Below are positions 21,254 through 33,395 of a DNA stretch of 64,000 nt, in pieces. The notes below the pieces were generated by a model that did not search any database, was not told the origin of the DNA, and saw nothing but the letters and a program-made list of their open reading frames with translations. Source of the DNA: Metallyticus violacea (Eukaryota > Arthropoda > Insecta > Mantodea > Metallyticidae). Where the stretch lies: NCBI GenBank assembly GCA_030762175.1, contig CM060846.1:306934512-306998511 (forward strand). Reading direction: 5' to 3'. The stretch's first letter is position 1. Each line of letters begins with the position of its first letter. The position numbers and the translations under genes are program-made.

Positions 21254-21560
21254 TACGAGGGTTGTTGGATATGTCCGATAAATTTCCATGAAATGGCAGG
21301 AAATTTTGTTAAGTTGCACCATTGTTGATTTGTGTAACGGTTTTAGACAAATTTTCAGCCAGGTGTGATATTCAGTTAATTGCTGACAGTTATCTGAAGT
21401 TATCAGTGTCACACGTGCCGTAGAAAATGGGGAAAAATGGAGTTTCGTGCTATTATTAAAATTTTCCATTTAAAGGGTTGGGTTGCAAAGGTGATCAAAG
21501 CAACATATGCGAACTCTGCACAATCATTGAAGACCGTTTAAGACAGATGGTTGGCCTACG
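21254..21560 (+). pseudogene. Mariner element, 5' fragment
   Basis: It begins with a mariner-like terminal sequence (tacgagggttgttggatatg at 21254). After about 180 bases it encodes MEFRAIIKIFHLKGWVAKVI (from about 21435), the N-terminal FRA.IK...LKG helix typical of mariner transposases. It is followed within 70 bases by a stop and loss of similarity. The 3' two-thirds of the gene and the right end are missing. Confidence 0.7.
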
Positions 21561-22285
21561 CCGTGTTTTAAATTTAAGTAAACACACACATTACAGGTCC
21601 TTCAACCGAACAAGAAAAGGGAATATATATATAATATTGCCAGCGTTTATATAAAATAGCATTTTTGGAGCACACCTCTTCAGTAGATATCTGATAGTTT
21701 TAAATACATACATATATTTTCCACTGTGTTCAAAACAATGTCATTAGTGGCATTGTTATGGTTTCAGTTTTAATAAATAGACAATTTATAAAAATATTTA
21801 GTCTGCAAGTTCTCTAAATTCGTTAATTTATAATAACTTATACTTTTTAAATTAACGAATGAAACATTTCCGCTAAGCGACGTTTACCAGCATAACCATT
21901 CTTTGTTGCTCGGTTTTCATGATTCAGATTGTAGGACTATCGCCACTGATAGACTTAAGTCAATAGAAGCTAACTTTAATTTCATACTTATATATTTTTG
22001 TAAAATATGGGGATTTTTTCAGCATGGCATATGTTTTCATACGTCTTGTATATTTTCGTATTTGCATGCAATTTTTCTTGTTTTGAAGAAAATAAGAATT
22101 CACTTTTACGGGTGATTGAAAACGAATGTAAAGGGGCAGAATCCTTAAGAAGCATATTTGGCTCCCCTTTAGCGCAACATATTTTTCTGAGAAAATATGA
22201 TGTATTTAAACTGCATGTTAAGGGGTGATTTCCCAAGGCCAGAGCATTGCACAACAGCATCAGCTTAAGTACACCTCTTCACTGC
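21561..22285. other. Intergenic; nothing recognised
   Basis: AT-rich. The overlapping small frames at 21903-22260 carry no known motif. Confidence 0.5.
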
Positions 22286-22366
22286 ATGCTTGTCAATTTT
22301 TTTTTTTTGAGTAGTGTTTACGCCCGTTTTTATTACTGAGGCACCACAGGCAGTATGCTTGTCAAT
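22286..22366 (-). mobile_element. 57-bp SINE 3'-tail insertion with 12-bp target duplication
   Basis: The sequence atgcttgtcaat occurs at 22286-22297 and again at 22355-22366. Between them, on the minus strand, lies actgcctgtggtgcctcagt followed by aataaaaacgggcgtaaaca and an A run: the last part of SINE family 1 plus its tail. It is a complete retroposition event of an extremely 5'-truncated copy. Confidence 0.9.
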
Positions 22367-22581
22367 GACACTATATACTTTGTAAATGTTTTCAGAAAGA
22401 AATAGGAAGTTATTCAAATAAAATTTGAATTTCAACAATCGCAGAATAAAATGTATGCCACATTAAAATGTGCTAGACGAGTAGGTACCTATGGAACTAC
22501 TGTGTCATTTATATAAACCTGCACAAGCTCACTCTGTTCAAGCGCTGACTTGTTGTTTCATCCTTCCTCAGCTCATGTTAT

Positions 22582-22730
22582 GTTAGGATGTTTTTAAATA
22601 GTGTTTAACTACTGAGACATCAAAGGCGGTGGAACTGATGTAATGATACATGAGATGAAATGATAAACTGGGAAATATTTTTTTAAAGTTTAGGGAAACT
22701 CCCGGGCATTTGCCACATGAGAACTGGGGA

Positions 22731-22778
<48 letters not shown>

Positions 22779-22885
22779 CAGTCAGCAAGAACGGTCCTGG
22801 AGGAAATCGAAGCTCAGACCTTCCACTCACGAGTTTGCGCCTGAACGACCTGAGTCACTCGTGACGGTACATTATTTAAGGATGG
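22582..22885 (-). mobile_element. tRNA-derived SINE (family 1) with expanded internal A tract
   Basis: The minus strand runs from the head near 22870 (gtcacgagtgactcaggtcg, box A region degraded) through the family body to gttaaacactatttaaa at the left. In place of the usual short A6 in the middle (aaaacctcagtc on the + strand), this copy has an uninterrupted A tract of about 38 bases at 22739-22776. Flanking words ttatgttaggatg (left) and ttatttaaggatg (right) are probably a diverged target duplication. Confidence 0.75.
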
Positions 22886-23163
22886 AAAACGTGTAGGTAT
22901 CTCCACTACAGCCCGAGGTGAACCTTAGCCAGCCGTTTCCTCTAACCACTTCATTGATAGAGAGGGCATGTGATCGGCCTATCACGCGGCTTTCGTGATC
23001 GAAGAACGCCACCTTTCCATAGGCAGCTTCCTCACGAAGCTGAGTGGACCCCGTTCCGGACCTCCCTAACTTAGAAACATTTCTAAGCAGGTGCCGGGAA
23101 TCGAACCCGAGCCTCCCTACAAGCAGTCAGCAACGCTAACCACTAGACCAAGGAGATGGTCCT
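22886..23163 (-). mobile_element. tRNA-derived SINE, family 2
   Basis: On the minus strand from 23163: ggaccatctccttggtctag, tggttagcgttgctgactgc, then gggttcgattcccggcacct. These are a clear box A (TGGTCTAGTGGTTAGCGTT) and box B (GGTTCGATTCC) of a tRNA-like head, different from family 1. The body continues about 200 bases with no similarity to families 1 or 3. There is a single copy in this window, so the 3' border is approximate. Confidence 0.65.
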
Positions 23164-26100
23164 TATATAGATATGTTATTACATTTAATTTGATTATATG
23201 AATAATAAAACAAAGTTAGTTATGTTATGTTGCATTTTTTGCAACTCAACATTTATTCGTTTAACAATAGCCTGAATATAATTAAACACAATCATTTATT
23301 TTGTTTTCAAATACATTTAGGTGACATGCGATAAAGGTTTCATTTAAAAACGCAAAATATGAAAGAGCCCATGTTAGAACTAACAACGTTGGAGTAGTGT
23401 GCCTCCTGGGATCATAGCCTCAGAAGCAATTTGACTCTACCTAGGAGCAAAAGGTGATTACTCAAGCCTTGTGCAAGGTTCTTATAGCCGCCAAATTATT
23501 TAGTACAGTTTCAAAAATTCAGGGTTGAAAAAACGCTTAAAAGTATACTAATGGAACTGAGTCAGAATAGCTGCATCTACCAAAGACTTATGATAGACAA
23601 TTTGTAATGTTTATAGTAATTAATAGCATACAAAAGCTGTGTGGTATACAGAATGAGGAAAAATATGCACGAAGGATTTATAGGAGGTTGACACTAAGTA
23701 TTTTGAGAGTGGGAACGAATGGTTTCAGACGCTTCAACAAGAAATGCCATGCATCGACATGGATCAATATTGCGGCTACGTTGAAATATAACATGTGTTC
23801 ATATCCAGTTAAAATAAACCAATGCCTTTGGCGGAGGCGCAGTTATAAGTAGGTTGCATCTTGATCTAACCACAAGTCACGCATTTCCACTCAGATCTTC
23901 ATGTAAATCCTAAGGCGTTTGGAGAACTAGGGTAGGTAAGTTTTATTAATGATTACTGTACATGAATTTCAATTAATTAAATTACATATTAGGATTTACT
24001 GCACGAACTGTAGTTTGAAAGACGGGATATGTTTCATCGTTTCATGCAGAAGAGCTGGTTGAGATTCACAGCGTTAATGCATTTTGAACATTTCCATTTT
24101 ATGCAAGTGATTTACTGAAGTAATACTCCGTTTGGCAGAGTAAATTAATTGTTTAAGGCGAGATACCGTATTTTCATTCCTCTTGACTATTCATAAATTC
24201 TTTTGTAGCTTTGGAGTTAACTTCTGCGGCATAACAACGAAGTTTCTGAGACCATTGTCCTTATTCTTGAGAATTCGACCCCCTTTCTGTTCGTTTTTTG
24301 CGCATCTATATATAAGCTATATTATCTGGTAAATTGTCTTATAATGGTGTCATATTAGTAACTGATCAAACAAGAAATGTCATTAGAATGAACAATACGT
24401 GGATTTCTATGGACGACGCTACTGTTGTCTTATTAAGATCTATTGAAAACTGGAGAAACATATCTTCTGGTACCATTTACTGTGCAACCAACAGATTATG
24501 AATGCTTTTTTATTTTGTTTTAGTATGTGTTAGTTTGTTAAATGTGTGTTATTTGTATGAAAGAACAGTCAGAAACTCAAGGCTAATAATTAATGTTGGA
24601 ATTAATAATCGCGTCTAATCCAAACGACAGATTACTATAATATTTTTCAACATTTGCAATAATCTTGTGTGCTGTCGCTAATAAAGAGAAAGATATTTCT
24701 ATTAATAAACTCTAAATTCTATATGATTAAAGCAGGCAATAAAATGAAGTAATTTTTTCACACTGTATATATACTCTGCACAGAGTGATTGGAGTAGTTA
24801 GGTAGAAATCTGCTATAATGCCATTCTTTCAGAGGTCCGAAAGATGTTTCTCAAAGTCAGGCGTGTACAGCAAAATTGCCGGCAAATTCCTATTGTCTTC
24901 ACAGCCTGTCTTAGTCACGATGAGCTTGACTGGAACCTCTCTATTTCATAACAAGCATATGAAGACATTAAAAAGGAAGGAGTTCTTTCCCTAAATCAGC
25001 TTAACTTAAGGATATTCATGAGTGAAATTTTCGATAAATACAATGAAAAATCTCAGTTTTTGTTTTAAACATTAAAATATTGTTGAAAAACCACCTTTGA
25101 TTAAAATGCAACATCGACTTCCAAGAATAATTTTTAAAACCCATATGTCATGTTAAAATGTTCATTACATATTTAAACTCTCTCTCTCTCAACCATATTT
25201 ACGTTCACAAAAAACTAAAAAATGTTACTAAAGCTATAAATTCATGGTGTTAGCACAAAAGATAATATGTGGAGGGGTGCATAGATACATAAAAAAGAAG
25301 ACGAAGCCGTTTGAAAAACAAGTAATGCCTATACACATTGCATAGGCCTATATACTTGGAAAGTTGTACCAAAGGTAAAACTGAGAAAGAAAATGACTTT
25401 CCCCATCACATCATATGGAATAAATGTCACGTATTTGTATCATTAATAAAATGAACTTAGAAATTGTTAAAGCAATCAGTGAATGTAACACAGAACGCAT
25501 AAAATCGCTTGAGTTTCAGCAAAGCATTAGAAGAGAACTATTATGGACTGCAAGAAAAATATCATTATAGAATGATAAAAGAGTGATAAAAGTCATCTTC
25601 AGAAAAAAGAAGCAAAAGAAGATGGATAGAATGGCAGCAGAGAAGAGAAAAAAGAAATTCGAAAACCTTACCTATGTACCAGGAAGATAATAATGTGGAT
25701 TGTGCATGTAAACATTTATTTGTTGTTTTTTTTTTTTTTCGTTCTTTATGTTTTCAGGATTTTCATACCTACAAAATTTCCCTTACGTAGCAGATTTTAT
25801 GATAGTGTAATGAAATTAACCACATAATCTCATCATTAATGAAGAGAAAAAATGTCCCGGCTTTTATTGGGAGCAGTCCATAAATGTATTTCTTATACGG
25901 TTAAACACCATTATTTGCAATGCTATATAAACCTTTTAGTAAAAAATTCTGAGACCTGCCATATACGGATTACAATCCAAAACAAATTAAAGAAGTAAAT
26001 GTTTGTTAAACTTGATTACAAAATATGAGATAAAAGGTAATTATTTTGTGGCAAAGATCATTTTAGTAACACAACTAATAAACTGTAACTTTGGTTGTAA

Positions 26101-26360
26101 TTTTAGAAACATAAAGATTGCATAATGATATTTGAATAATTATCTATTTGTATCAGCATAAATCATTATATATTTGAAAAAAGTAGCCACTCTTAATTCA
26201 CAATTTCAGAAATTCACTCGTGGAAATACTTAAATAGGTATTTGTGTAGTTACCATAAGTTTATTAAAAACATTTAAAACATATACTCTCGGCTTGACTC
26301 AGAGATGTCGTAAAGATGGGCAAATTACCATTATACCTATAGTTGTTATGTATCTTCCCT
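23164..26360. other. Intergenic; no gene recognised
   Basis: About 3.2 kb of AT-rich DNA. The only longer frame (23607-23852, +) has no known motif. Short A- and T-runs are present (for example at 25728-25740). Confidence 0.5.
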
Positions 26361-27540
26361 TAGATGGCGTGCTATAAAGTTTCAGACGCGTAAGTGTTGT
26401 CACCTGTTTGTGACGATCGTGAAAATAAACTAGTGTTAACATTTTCTACAAAATAAATAAAACTGAAATATGAGCTATGATAAAGTACTTCGCTTTAAAG
26501 GGTTTAACCCAAATAGAGATACAAAAATAGTTAGATTCCACATTAAAGGATTCTTTCTTTTCATTTTCGAGGGTTAAAATGTATGCTATTTGAATTTAAG
26601 TATGATTGTATTCAAGATGAAGAGCGCACAGGGCGTCCAAAACTGGCACAACCGACGAGATTGTTGACAAAAATTCACAATGTCCTACTCAATGATTGCC
26701 AATTGAAGGTGCGCGAGTTGGTTGCAATGTCCTCGATAGCATTACATTTTATTAGAAGTTTTTGTATGAGAAAGCTTTCCGCTCGACGGGTATCACGTTT
26801 GTTAACAACGGACCAAAAACGCATTCCAATTAACATTTCGCAGAGAGAGTTTAGACTGTTTAAACGCAATTTCAGTGAGCTTCTCCGACGTTTCATAAAA
26901 GCAGATTCATCACTATACGCTAGAGATGAAGGGGCAGTTCAAACAGTGGGAGTCAACAAGTGAAAGTGCACAAAAAAAAAAAAAAAGCAAAAACGTTTCC
27001 ACCAGCAGAAAAAGTCAGGGCTACAGTTTTATGGGATTTTCATTGTGTGGTGATCGTATACAACCTCCAGAAGGGTTGAACAATCGCCAGAAAGTATTAT
27101 GGATTCACTACTGGACCAACTGAAGTATGCTATTCAGGCTAAATGCCCATACCTTGGGAAAAAGAAAGTTGTCTTTCATAACGATAAAGCACATTCACAC
27201 ACGTTTGGGATTGTGCCTACAAAATTGCATGACCTTCGCTTCTACATCCGCCTTATTCGCCGGATTTGGCTCCCAGTGATTACTTTTTGTTCCCAAACCT
27301 GAAGAAATGGCTGGGTTGACGAAGATTCACATCAAATGATGATATTAAAGCTGTGGTAGATGATTATGTTTCACAGTTGGACAAATCATATTTTACTGAG
27401 GGTATTGAAAATCTGGAAAGTCATTGGACTAAATGTGTTAATTTTCAACGTGGTGACTACGTTGAAAAATAAAAATAAAATATTTCTCTTAAATTTTGTG
27501 TTTACTTTTTTAGGTCGAGAAATTTATGACGCCTCTCGTA
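26361..27540 (+). mobile_element. Mariner element, near full length, decayed
   Basis: About 1.18 kb. The right end reads taggtcgagaaatttatgac then gcctctcgta (27511-27540). A diverged complement (agatggcgtgctataaag, ttcagac) lies at 26362-26387 as the left end. In between is a transposase in the + direction (26470-27470). The size fits the usual roughly 1.3 kb of mariners with small deletions. Confidence 0.75.
26470..27470 (+). pseudogene. Mariner transposase pseudogene (DD34D type)
   Basis: The N-terminus is YDKVLRFKGFNPN (about 26475). Then, in the frame from 26583: DEERTGRPKLA, LNDCQLKVRELV, MRKLSARRVSRLLTTDQKR and LFKRNFSELLRRFIKADSS. Further on are KQWESTSESAQKK, FHNDKAHSHT with the second D, HPPYSPDLAPSDYFLFPNLK (27245-27304) with the third D, and LDKSYFTEGIENLESHWTKC up to GDYVEK and a stop. 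This is the complete mariner motif order. Frame changes near 26940, 27120, 27240 and 27300 disable it. The nearest named group appears to be the mellifera/irritans-like mariners, by motif only. Confidence 0.85.
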
Positions 27541-27704
27541 AGAAATGCCTTTTAACTACATCGTTCTATCACATCATGGAAGTGTCACGTTTCTCAACTC
27601 TCAAGGATGATTGTGAATATGTGTATAAGGTACAACGACACAAAGAGTTGACTTAAAACTAACGCTCACTATGTTCTTTATATATATTTTTATTTCTTTC
27701 CTCA

Positions 27705-27966
27705 TTTACGGATGCCCTAATAACATCTCAAGTCATCAGCGTTCCATTCAATTCAAGGAGTGAAAGGGCATAAATTTTGCTCAGAGGCCTCTTCTTTCAG
27801 TATTGAGGTTATTTTACGTGCCGTAGATGACCCCATGGTTTTATTTACCTTCCGAAGGAACCCATACTTTTGACGCCCGAAAAATCCATCGAGCCTGGCA
27901 GCAATTGAAGTCCCGATGTTGGGTCTACCAGGAAAGTATAATTATCACTAGACCAGTAGGACCGAC
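27705..27966 (-). mobile_element. tRNA-derived SINE, family 3
   Basis: The minus-strand head at 27966 reads gtcggtcctactggtctagt then gataattata, a box A-like start. The body has tggatttttcgggcgtcaaa, ccttcggaaggtaaataaaa and cagaggcctctgagcaaaat-like words shared with the copies at 39257-39535 and 56537-56815. The three copies share a 3' terminus of the form tttacgaacgctctttaac (read on +), which defines the border. Confidence 0.65.
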
Positions 27967-28151
27967 ACTACACTTCTTAAAAGCATAACAAAGCACCAGG
28001 GCAAAAGAATTCTTCTGGCAACCTCCGCAGCAGTTATGAAAAATACATTTGGGAATATGAAATTTCTCAGGACGTATTCTCTGGCTGTAAGTAAGAAGGT
28101 AGAACAGTTGAAAACCCAGATCTGAAGGATGTGCTTCAAATAAGTAAAAAA

Positions 28152-28480
28152 ACCGCAACGGGTGGCCCGGTCGTTAGGGCGCGGACTCGTGAGCGGGAGG
28201 TCTGGGGTTGGGATCCCGTCAGGACCGTCCTCCCCGACTGAGGTTTTTTCCAAGTTTTCCTCGGTTCTTATAAATGGCAAATGCCGGGGAGGTACCCTAA
28301 ACTTAGGCCTGGAACATTTCCTTCCTTAAAAAAATCCTTTCCCAGTTTATCATTTCATGTGTAATCAGTGTCCGCCGCCTTTGGTACCTCAGTAGTAAAA
28401 ACGGGCGTTAAACACTACTATAAAATAAATAAATAAATACATAAAATAAAAAATAATAATAAAATATAATATAAATGGAA
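28152..28480 (+). mobile_element. tRNA-derived SINE (family 1), full length with AAAT-type tail
   Basis: Begins aaccgcaacgggtggcc, box A ggcccggtcgttagggcg, cggactcgtgagcgggaggt, box B slightly mutated (ggggttgggatcccg), then the full body to aaacgggcgttaaacactac. It is followed by an A-rich tail of AAAT/ATAAA repeats to about 28475. Near-complete length suggests a relatively recent insertion. Confidence 0.85.
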
Positions 28481-31450
28481 GGTGACTCTGTATCACCTAA
28501 AATTGTACACAAAAACAAGATTTCCAGATTTACGTATTCCCTTTAGTGTCTCAGATGTTGAGAACACTTTTTCTGCACGTCAACCGCAGTGGCAGGGGAA
28601 CAAATAGCATATTATTTTAGTAACGCAAAATGCTAATAGTTTTACGCGATTACAATATTTATTGCTTAATTTATTAACTCTGAAAACATTCTACTTAAAA
28701 CAAAATTAATGTTCTGAAGGTATAGAATTCCAGGAAATATTCTTGAATATTCCCTTATACATCTATAAGCTTAAAATAATTGAACAGTGAGATTTTTCTT
28801 ATTATATTTATGATTTCATCGATAATGCACGAGAAAATGTGAGTTGTTGATTTTTTAATATTACAATGGATTTCTTCTTGAATACATTCGATTAGCTCTA
28901 ATGAATTGTTTTCGAAAATACTCTAAAGTAGCCTATTTTCTCCAATGTGTTTTAGCTGTACATTTATGTATAATATCAAATGAAATATAGCTTTGAAATC
29001 TCCATGATTAATTGAATCATCTGTTTTCATGTGAGCCTAAAAGAAAGTTATTGTTTGCAAAATATACTAGGAACATCAATTAACATTTACAAAATTCCCC
29101 TATATTTCAGTTCTTCATTATACTGAAATTTTAACAATTTATTGTGTTTGTGAATTAAGTCACAGATGTTGAAAAATTGTTTAGACATAGTTTTAACGAA
29201 ATATAATAATGTATGTGATCTTTAAGCTTCATGTCTATTAACTGATCTCGATACAATTTTTAAGTCATCACATCCTTCAGAGTATCAACTGCACTTATCA
29301 GCATGCAGGATCAGTAAAATAAATTATACATAGAAGCGTTTCCACATAACCATTTATGATATTATTGAACCAGGTGCATTGAAATTATTTGACTTTCTCT
29401 ATCCTTTAGTAGCAATGATAATTTTGATGTAAGTCGTTCTATTCTTAATATTTCATTTTTTAATACTCCACTCTTTTTTGAGAAGGGAATCTCCAGCAAA
29501 CTATTTATGTTGTTATTATTAGATTCACTAGGTTTGTCAATGTCCACTCAATAAAAAGAGATACACGATAAGCTTAACACACACACACCATACTGGAATT
29601 ACTAATAAATCCATTGCTTATAAATAAAGCATAATAAAGTTCTTGTACTCAGGATTATCACTTTGCGGCATGCTTTCACAGACCTCACGAACCAACTTCA
29701 CAAGTAGAGAATGATGAATCACCTTCACTCATAGCAACCATGACGTCATAGCAGAGCCTCGCCTTAACTACGAGGCAAATTCCTAGTTTCCTCAATCAAC
29801 TACAATAACACTCAATAACGTCTTCGGAGGAGGGACAGCTCAAGAGTGAGAAAAGCAAATACGAATATGCAACAGCAACTTTAATTAAATGGTGATTATT
29901 GCTTGATATTAGCAAAGCAAAATTTTAATGTTTAAGAAACAAAGGAAGCAGAACGAAGGGGCACTTCAAAAGCAGCTCCTAATCAATGTTATTAAGAGAC
30001 AAAATGTATCATGCATTACATCTTAATGCTATGAAAAAACATTATTTTAAAATTTAAAATGGATTACAAATAATTGTGATGGAAACGGAACCATTTCTCG
30101 AACTCATATTTGCATGCATGTTAAATTATGTATTATTAATGTTAAAGTGATTAGCTACTAAATGTAATAATATATCTTATTTATTGTTTAATTTCCCAAC
30201 AAATGTTTCTTGAGATGCACGTATTTTAATAAATTGCATATTTTGGTTAAACGGTTTTCACATTTTACGTTATTATGCATTTTGCATGAAATTGTGATGT
30301 GTTTATCTATACACATATAGCGCCGCTTTCTATATATTTCAAATTTTTGCATTGCTCATGTCCGTGAGACAATTGGCTCCAGCTATCACTTTCATTTGCT
30401 ACTTAAGTAAATGAAAGTCTGCATTGTATTCTTCTCTAGATCGCAGTAATGGGCAAAATAGTGTAATAGTTAATCTTGACCACGATGATACCTAACAATG
30501 CAGGTACATAGCAAACACAGGATTTAATCGTGGGCTACATACGTAGTTGTAAATCTGCATTTTGAAGTTAGGGTAATAAAATATCACTTAGTCTACTAAA
30601 GGCTAATATCATTAGAAAACAAAAAAATATGTATTTAACAAAAAAGTAACTAAAGATACGATTATGGCTTATTTTCTGTACAAATAGCATGAACAAATAC
30701 ATATATTCTTTGCCAGCACTTTTACACCGCTTTGTTGAAAGAGCTCAATAAATGACCCAGGATATTATTTTACACCTGATGGCGGTGTAAGAAACATTAA
30801 AACACTGGTTTCAGATATATTTTCAGAGTTCAAATATACATACATGTTTTAAAATAATATAATATCGAAAATAAAATGTACTAATGATAAATTCCGCAAA
30901 CAAATTGTACAGCACCTAAGCGGCTGAACATTGTACAGGATGTGATTACTTTTTTTCTTTTTTATCCTTTCTTTTAAATAGATTATACTGTAAAATAGTC
31001 CCGCTTACGACATTTAGCTACTTTTCCCTCTAATAACACTATATCATTATGCTAATGGCTAGTGTGTGTTAAATATTTTGGCTAAAAGTGTCCTAGTTTT
31101 CTTCATGTAGTTGAGTTAAGCGAATATACTATGTAAGCGAGTAAACTGTTCCTAGATGTGGCTAAGCACTCGTCCTGTGGTTTACTGTAATAGACGGCAA
31201 GTAATTAATTTGGGAAAACCGTTTACCTATGAGTACGTGCGGTCTCATGTTGCGTGGTGATGTCATGTGGAAAAGCTCGTACCTCTGTTCCACAACTAAA
31301 GCTCTGCCGCACAGCTCGTCGAGAAGCATTTCCAGTTTTCGCTTAAAATATTTGGACTTTTTTTTTTATCAAATTTGCGAATTTTTATATTTTGATTTAA
31401 ATAGCAAAAAAAAAAAAAAATACTAGTGTTATATAAGATAGAAAATAATT
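28481..31450. other. Intergenic; one weak gene-like patch
   Basis: Mostly AT-rich. On the minus strand, a patch at 29640-29850 is GC-richer, holds a perfect cAMP-response-element word tgacgtca (29741-29748) and short frames (VREVCESMPQSDNPEYKN). Downstream on that strand, 29547-29362 reads DIDKPSESNNNNINSLLEIP, LKNEILRIERLTSKLSLLLK and DRESQIISMHLVQ before a stop. This is coiled-coil-like and preceded by tttttattgag. It might be a 3' exon, but the joining does not work in an obvious frame. Confidence 0.3.
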
Positions 31451-31454
31451 AAAT

Positions 31455-32074
31455 CGACAAATTTTGAGAGTTTCCAAGTGATACCAAACACTTTTTTTTT
31501 CTATTAATGCTGTATTTACCTTATAAGACATTGTTTTTCAAGGACACCACATCTTAAGTAACGCAAACGATTTGCCTCGACAGACAAAACATTTTCAACC
31601 ACTTCATTTTAAAAAAAGAAATTTAAAATTGCTTTCGTTGACTCTACACAAAGGTTGCCTTAGTCCGGTCCTACAATGACAAAGACTACAGGATTGTTTT
31701 TATGCTGCAACTATCCTGGCCGGATTCTCTTTGGTTTCAACTGAGGTCTCGCAACAGGATCATGCCTTCGACTCCATACAAAAAAGTACAACGGAGACAA
31801 ATCAGGAGGTGAAAAGGGGCGCTTTGTGCAGGAACACATCTGCTAATCCACTTCCTTGGAAATTATTGATTTATGTACATATAAACTATGCCTGTTAGCT
31901 AACTCCATGTTACGAACAATTACTGGATTGAGCCAAAGCATACACCAAATATACTTTGATTAGTCGTTACATTTGAAGAACGCATGCGCTATCTAGTGAT
32001 TTGAATAAGCCTCATACCAAAATATGGTATTAAAGAAATGTTTGTTGTCCCGTGAAAGCTCTCAAAATTTGTCG
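31455..32074 (-). mobile_element. Internally deleted TIR transposon (WIGRGGP family)
   Basis: The ends are an exact 16-bp inverted repeat: cgacaaattttgagag at 31455-31470 and its complement at 32059-32074. Looser similarity extends both ways (gtttccaagt against gctttcacgg inward). Between them, on the minus strand, 31860-31640 reads RKWISRCVP, then PPDLSPLYFFVWSRRHD. These are the WIGRGGP and SPDLTPLDFFLWG blocks of the transposase family at 2290. Only about 70 codons of the gene survive, so the element is a short non-autonomous derivative. Confidence 0.7.
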
Positions 32075-33101
32075 GTTTATTTTTTTTCAATTTATAGTTA
32101 AGGAAATAAATGCGAAAACAGGAGTTTTCATTCATTTCCTATATTTATATCTTTCTCTGCACATTTTTTCTTTATTTTTATTTGACATCCATAAATTTTC
32201 TACATTGATGAGAATGTACAAAATATTTTTCGATAATTTTTAATTACTATGAAATAAAATGAACATCTAATTCTATTTCCTTTTTTTTTTTTTTTTTCCG
32301 GTTTTCTGCAAAGTTATATTTTTACAGATTTTGTATCTTTCGTCACATTTTGCACTCTTTTGTACGGCAGAGAGCAATGTCCTTAATTATATCCTAGTGA
32401 TTCTTTTGTTTATAATAACTTGTAAGACATTTTCTACTTTTTGAAAATAGCAACGAATGTATGAAAGATAATATCACAATATTTAATTACACAGTACTAT
32501 ATAGTAACTTTTCAAGCTAGAATCTATACCAAGTAAACAATTTATTTATTGAAATTAGATAGAACCAGAAATACCAAGAAAATGGAAGATATATTCATTA
32601 AATTAAATATATCTAAAATCTTTTAAAGACAGCAGCCATAAAGTATAGCTATAGACGTATTAGAAATCCATCCTCTTACATTAGATCAGTTTACTTACCC
32701 TATCAGTTCTTACTAGTTCAAATAAAAATAATTACCTTCGATTATCTCATTTTCGACTTTACGAGGAAGAAGCAAAGAGATATAAATCTGCGTCAGTAAA
32801 GTTTGAAAATCTCTTGTTCAGTTATCTAGGCCAATTATTGCATTTTTAGCTAGTTAGCGAAGAGATTGAACACATGAAGACGTTACGTATAGATGTTCCA
32901 CTGCATCTCCACTGAAGAAATTGTTGTTTACTTTTTATATTTTGACATAAATGCATTTTCATAGAAGTATTTTTCTAATTTCTGCATTTGTTGCAAAATA
33001 TATTAAAAATTAATATATTAAGGATTTGTAAATGTTTAATATTTTTGGAGCTTGCTTTATTCGTGATATTACTTGTAGAATAGTAAAGGCTCTTGACTGT
33101 G
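32075..33101. other. Intergenic
   Basis: AT-rich, with a T tract at 32280-32298. No conserved frame. Confidence 0.5.
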
Positions 33102-33395
33102 CGCAAGCCACTGACCGCCAAGTTAAGGCGCGGACTCGTGAGCGGGAGGTCTGGGGTTCGAATCCCACCAGGACCGCCCTCCCTGACTGAGGTTTTTTCC
33201 AGGTTTTCCTCAGTCCTCATAAATGGCAAATACCGGGGCGGTACCCAAAACTTAGGCCTGGAACGTTTCCTTCTTTAAAAATAAATCCTTTCCCAATACA
33301 TAATTTCATGTCGTGTATCATCAATGCCCATCACCTGTGGTACCTCAGTAGTAAAAACGCGCGTTTAACACTATTCATTCATTCGCAAGCCACTG
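33102..33395 (+). mobile_element. tRNA-derived SINE (family 1) with perfect 12-bp target duplication
   Basis: cgcaagccactg is present at 33102-33113 and 33384-33395. The element between has accgccaagttaaggcgcgg (a few bases of box A deleted), box B ggggttcgaatcccacc intact, the complete body, and the end gcgtttaacactattcattc. The perfect duplication and intact box B mark this as one of the younger copies. Confidence 0.9.

Noticed and set aside
33093..33278. Peptides of the type GGIRTPDLPLTSPRLN from several loci
   Set aside because: They come from translating SINE family 1 heads and bodies; the same peptide recurs at every copy.
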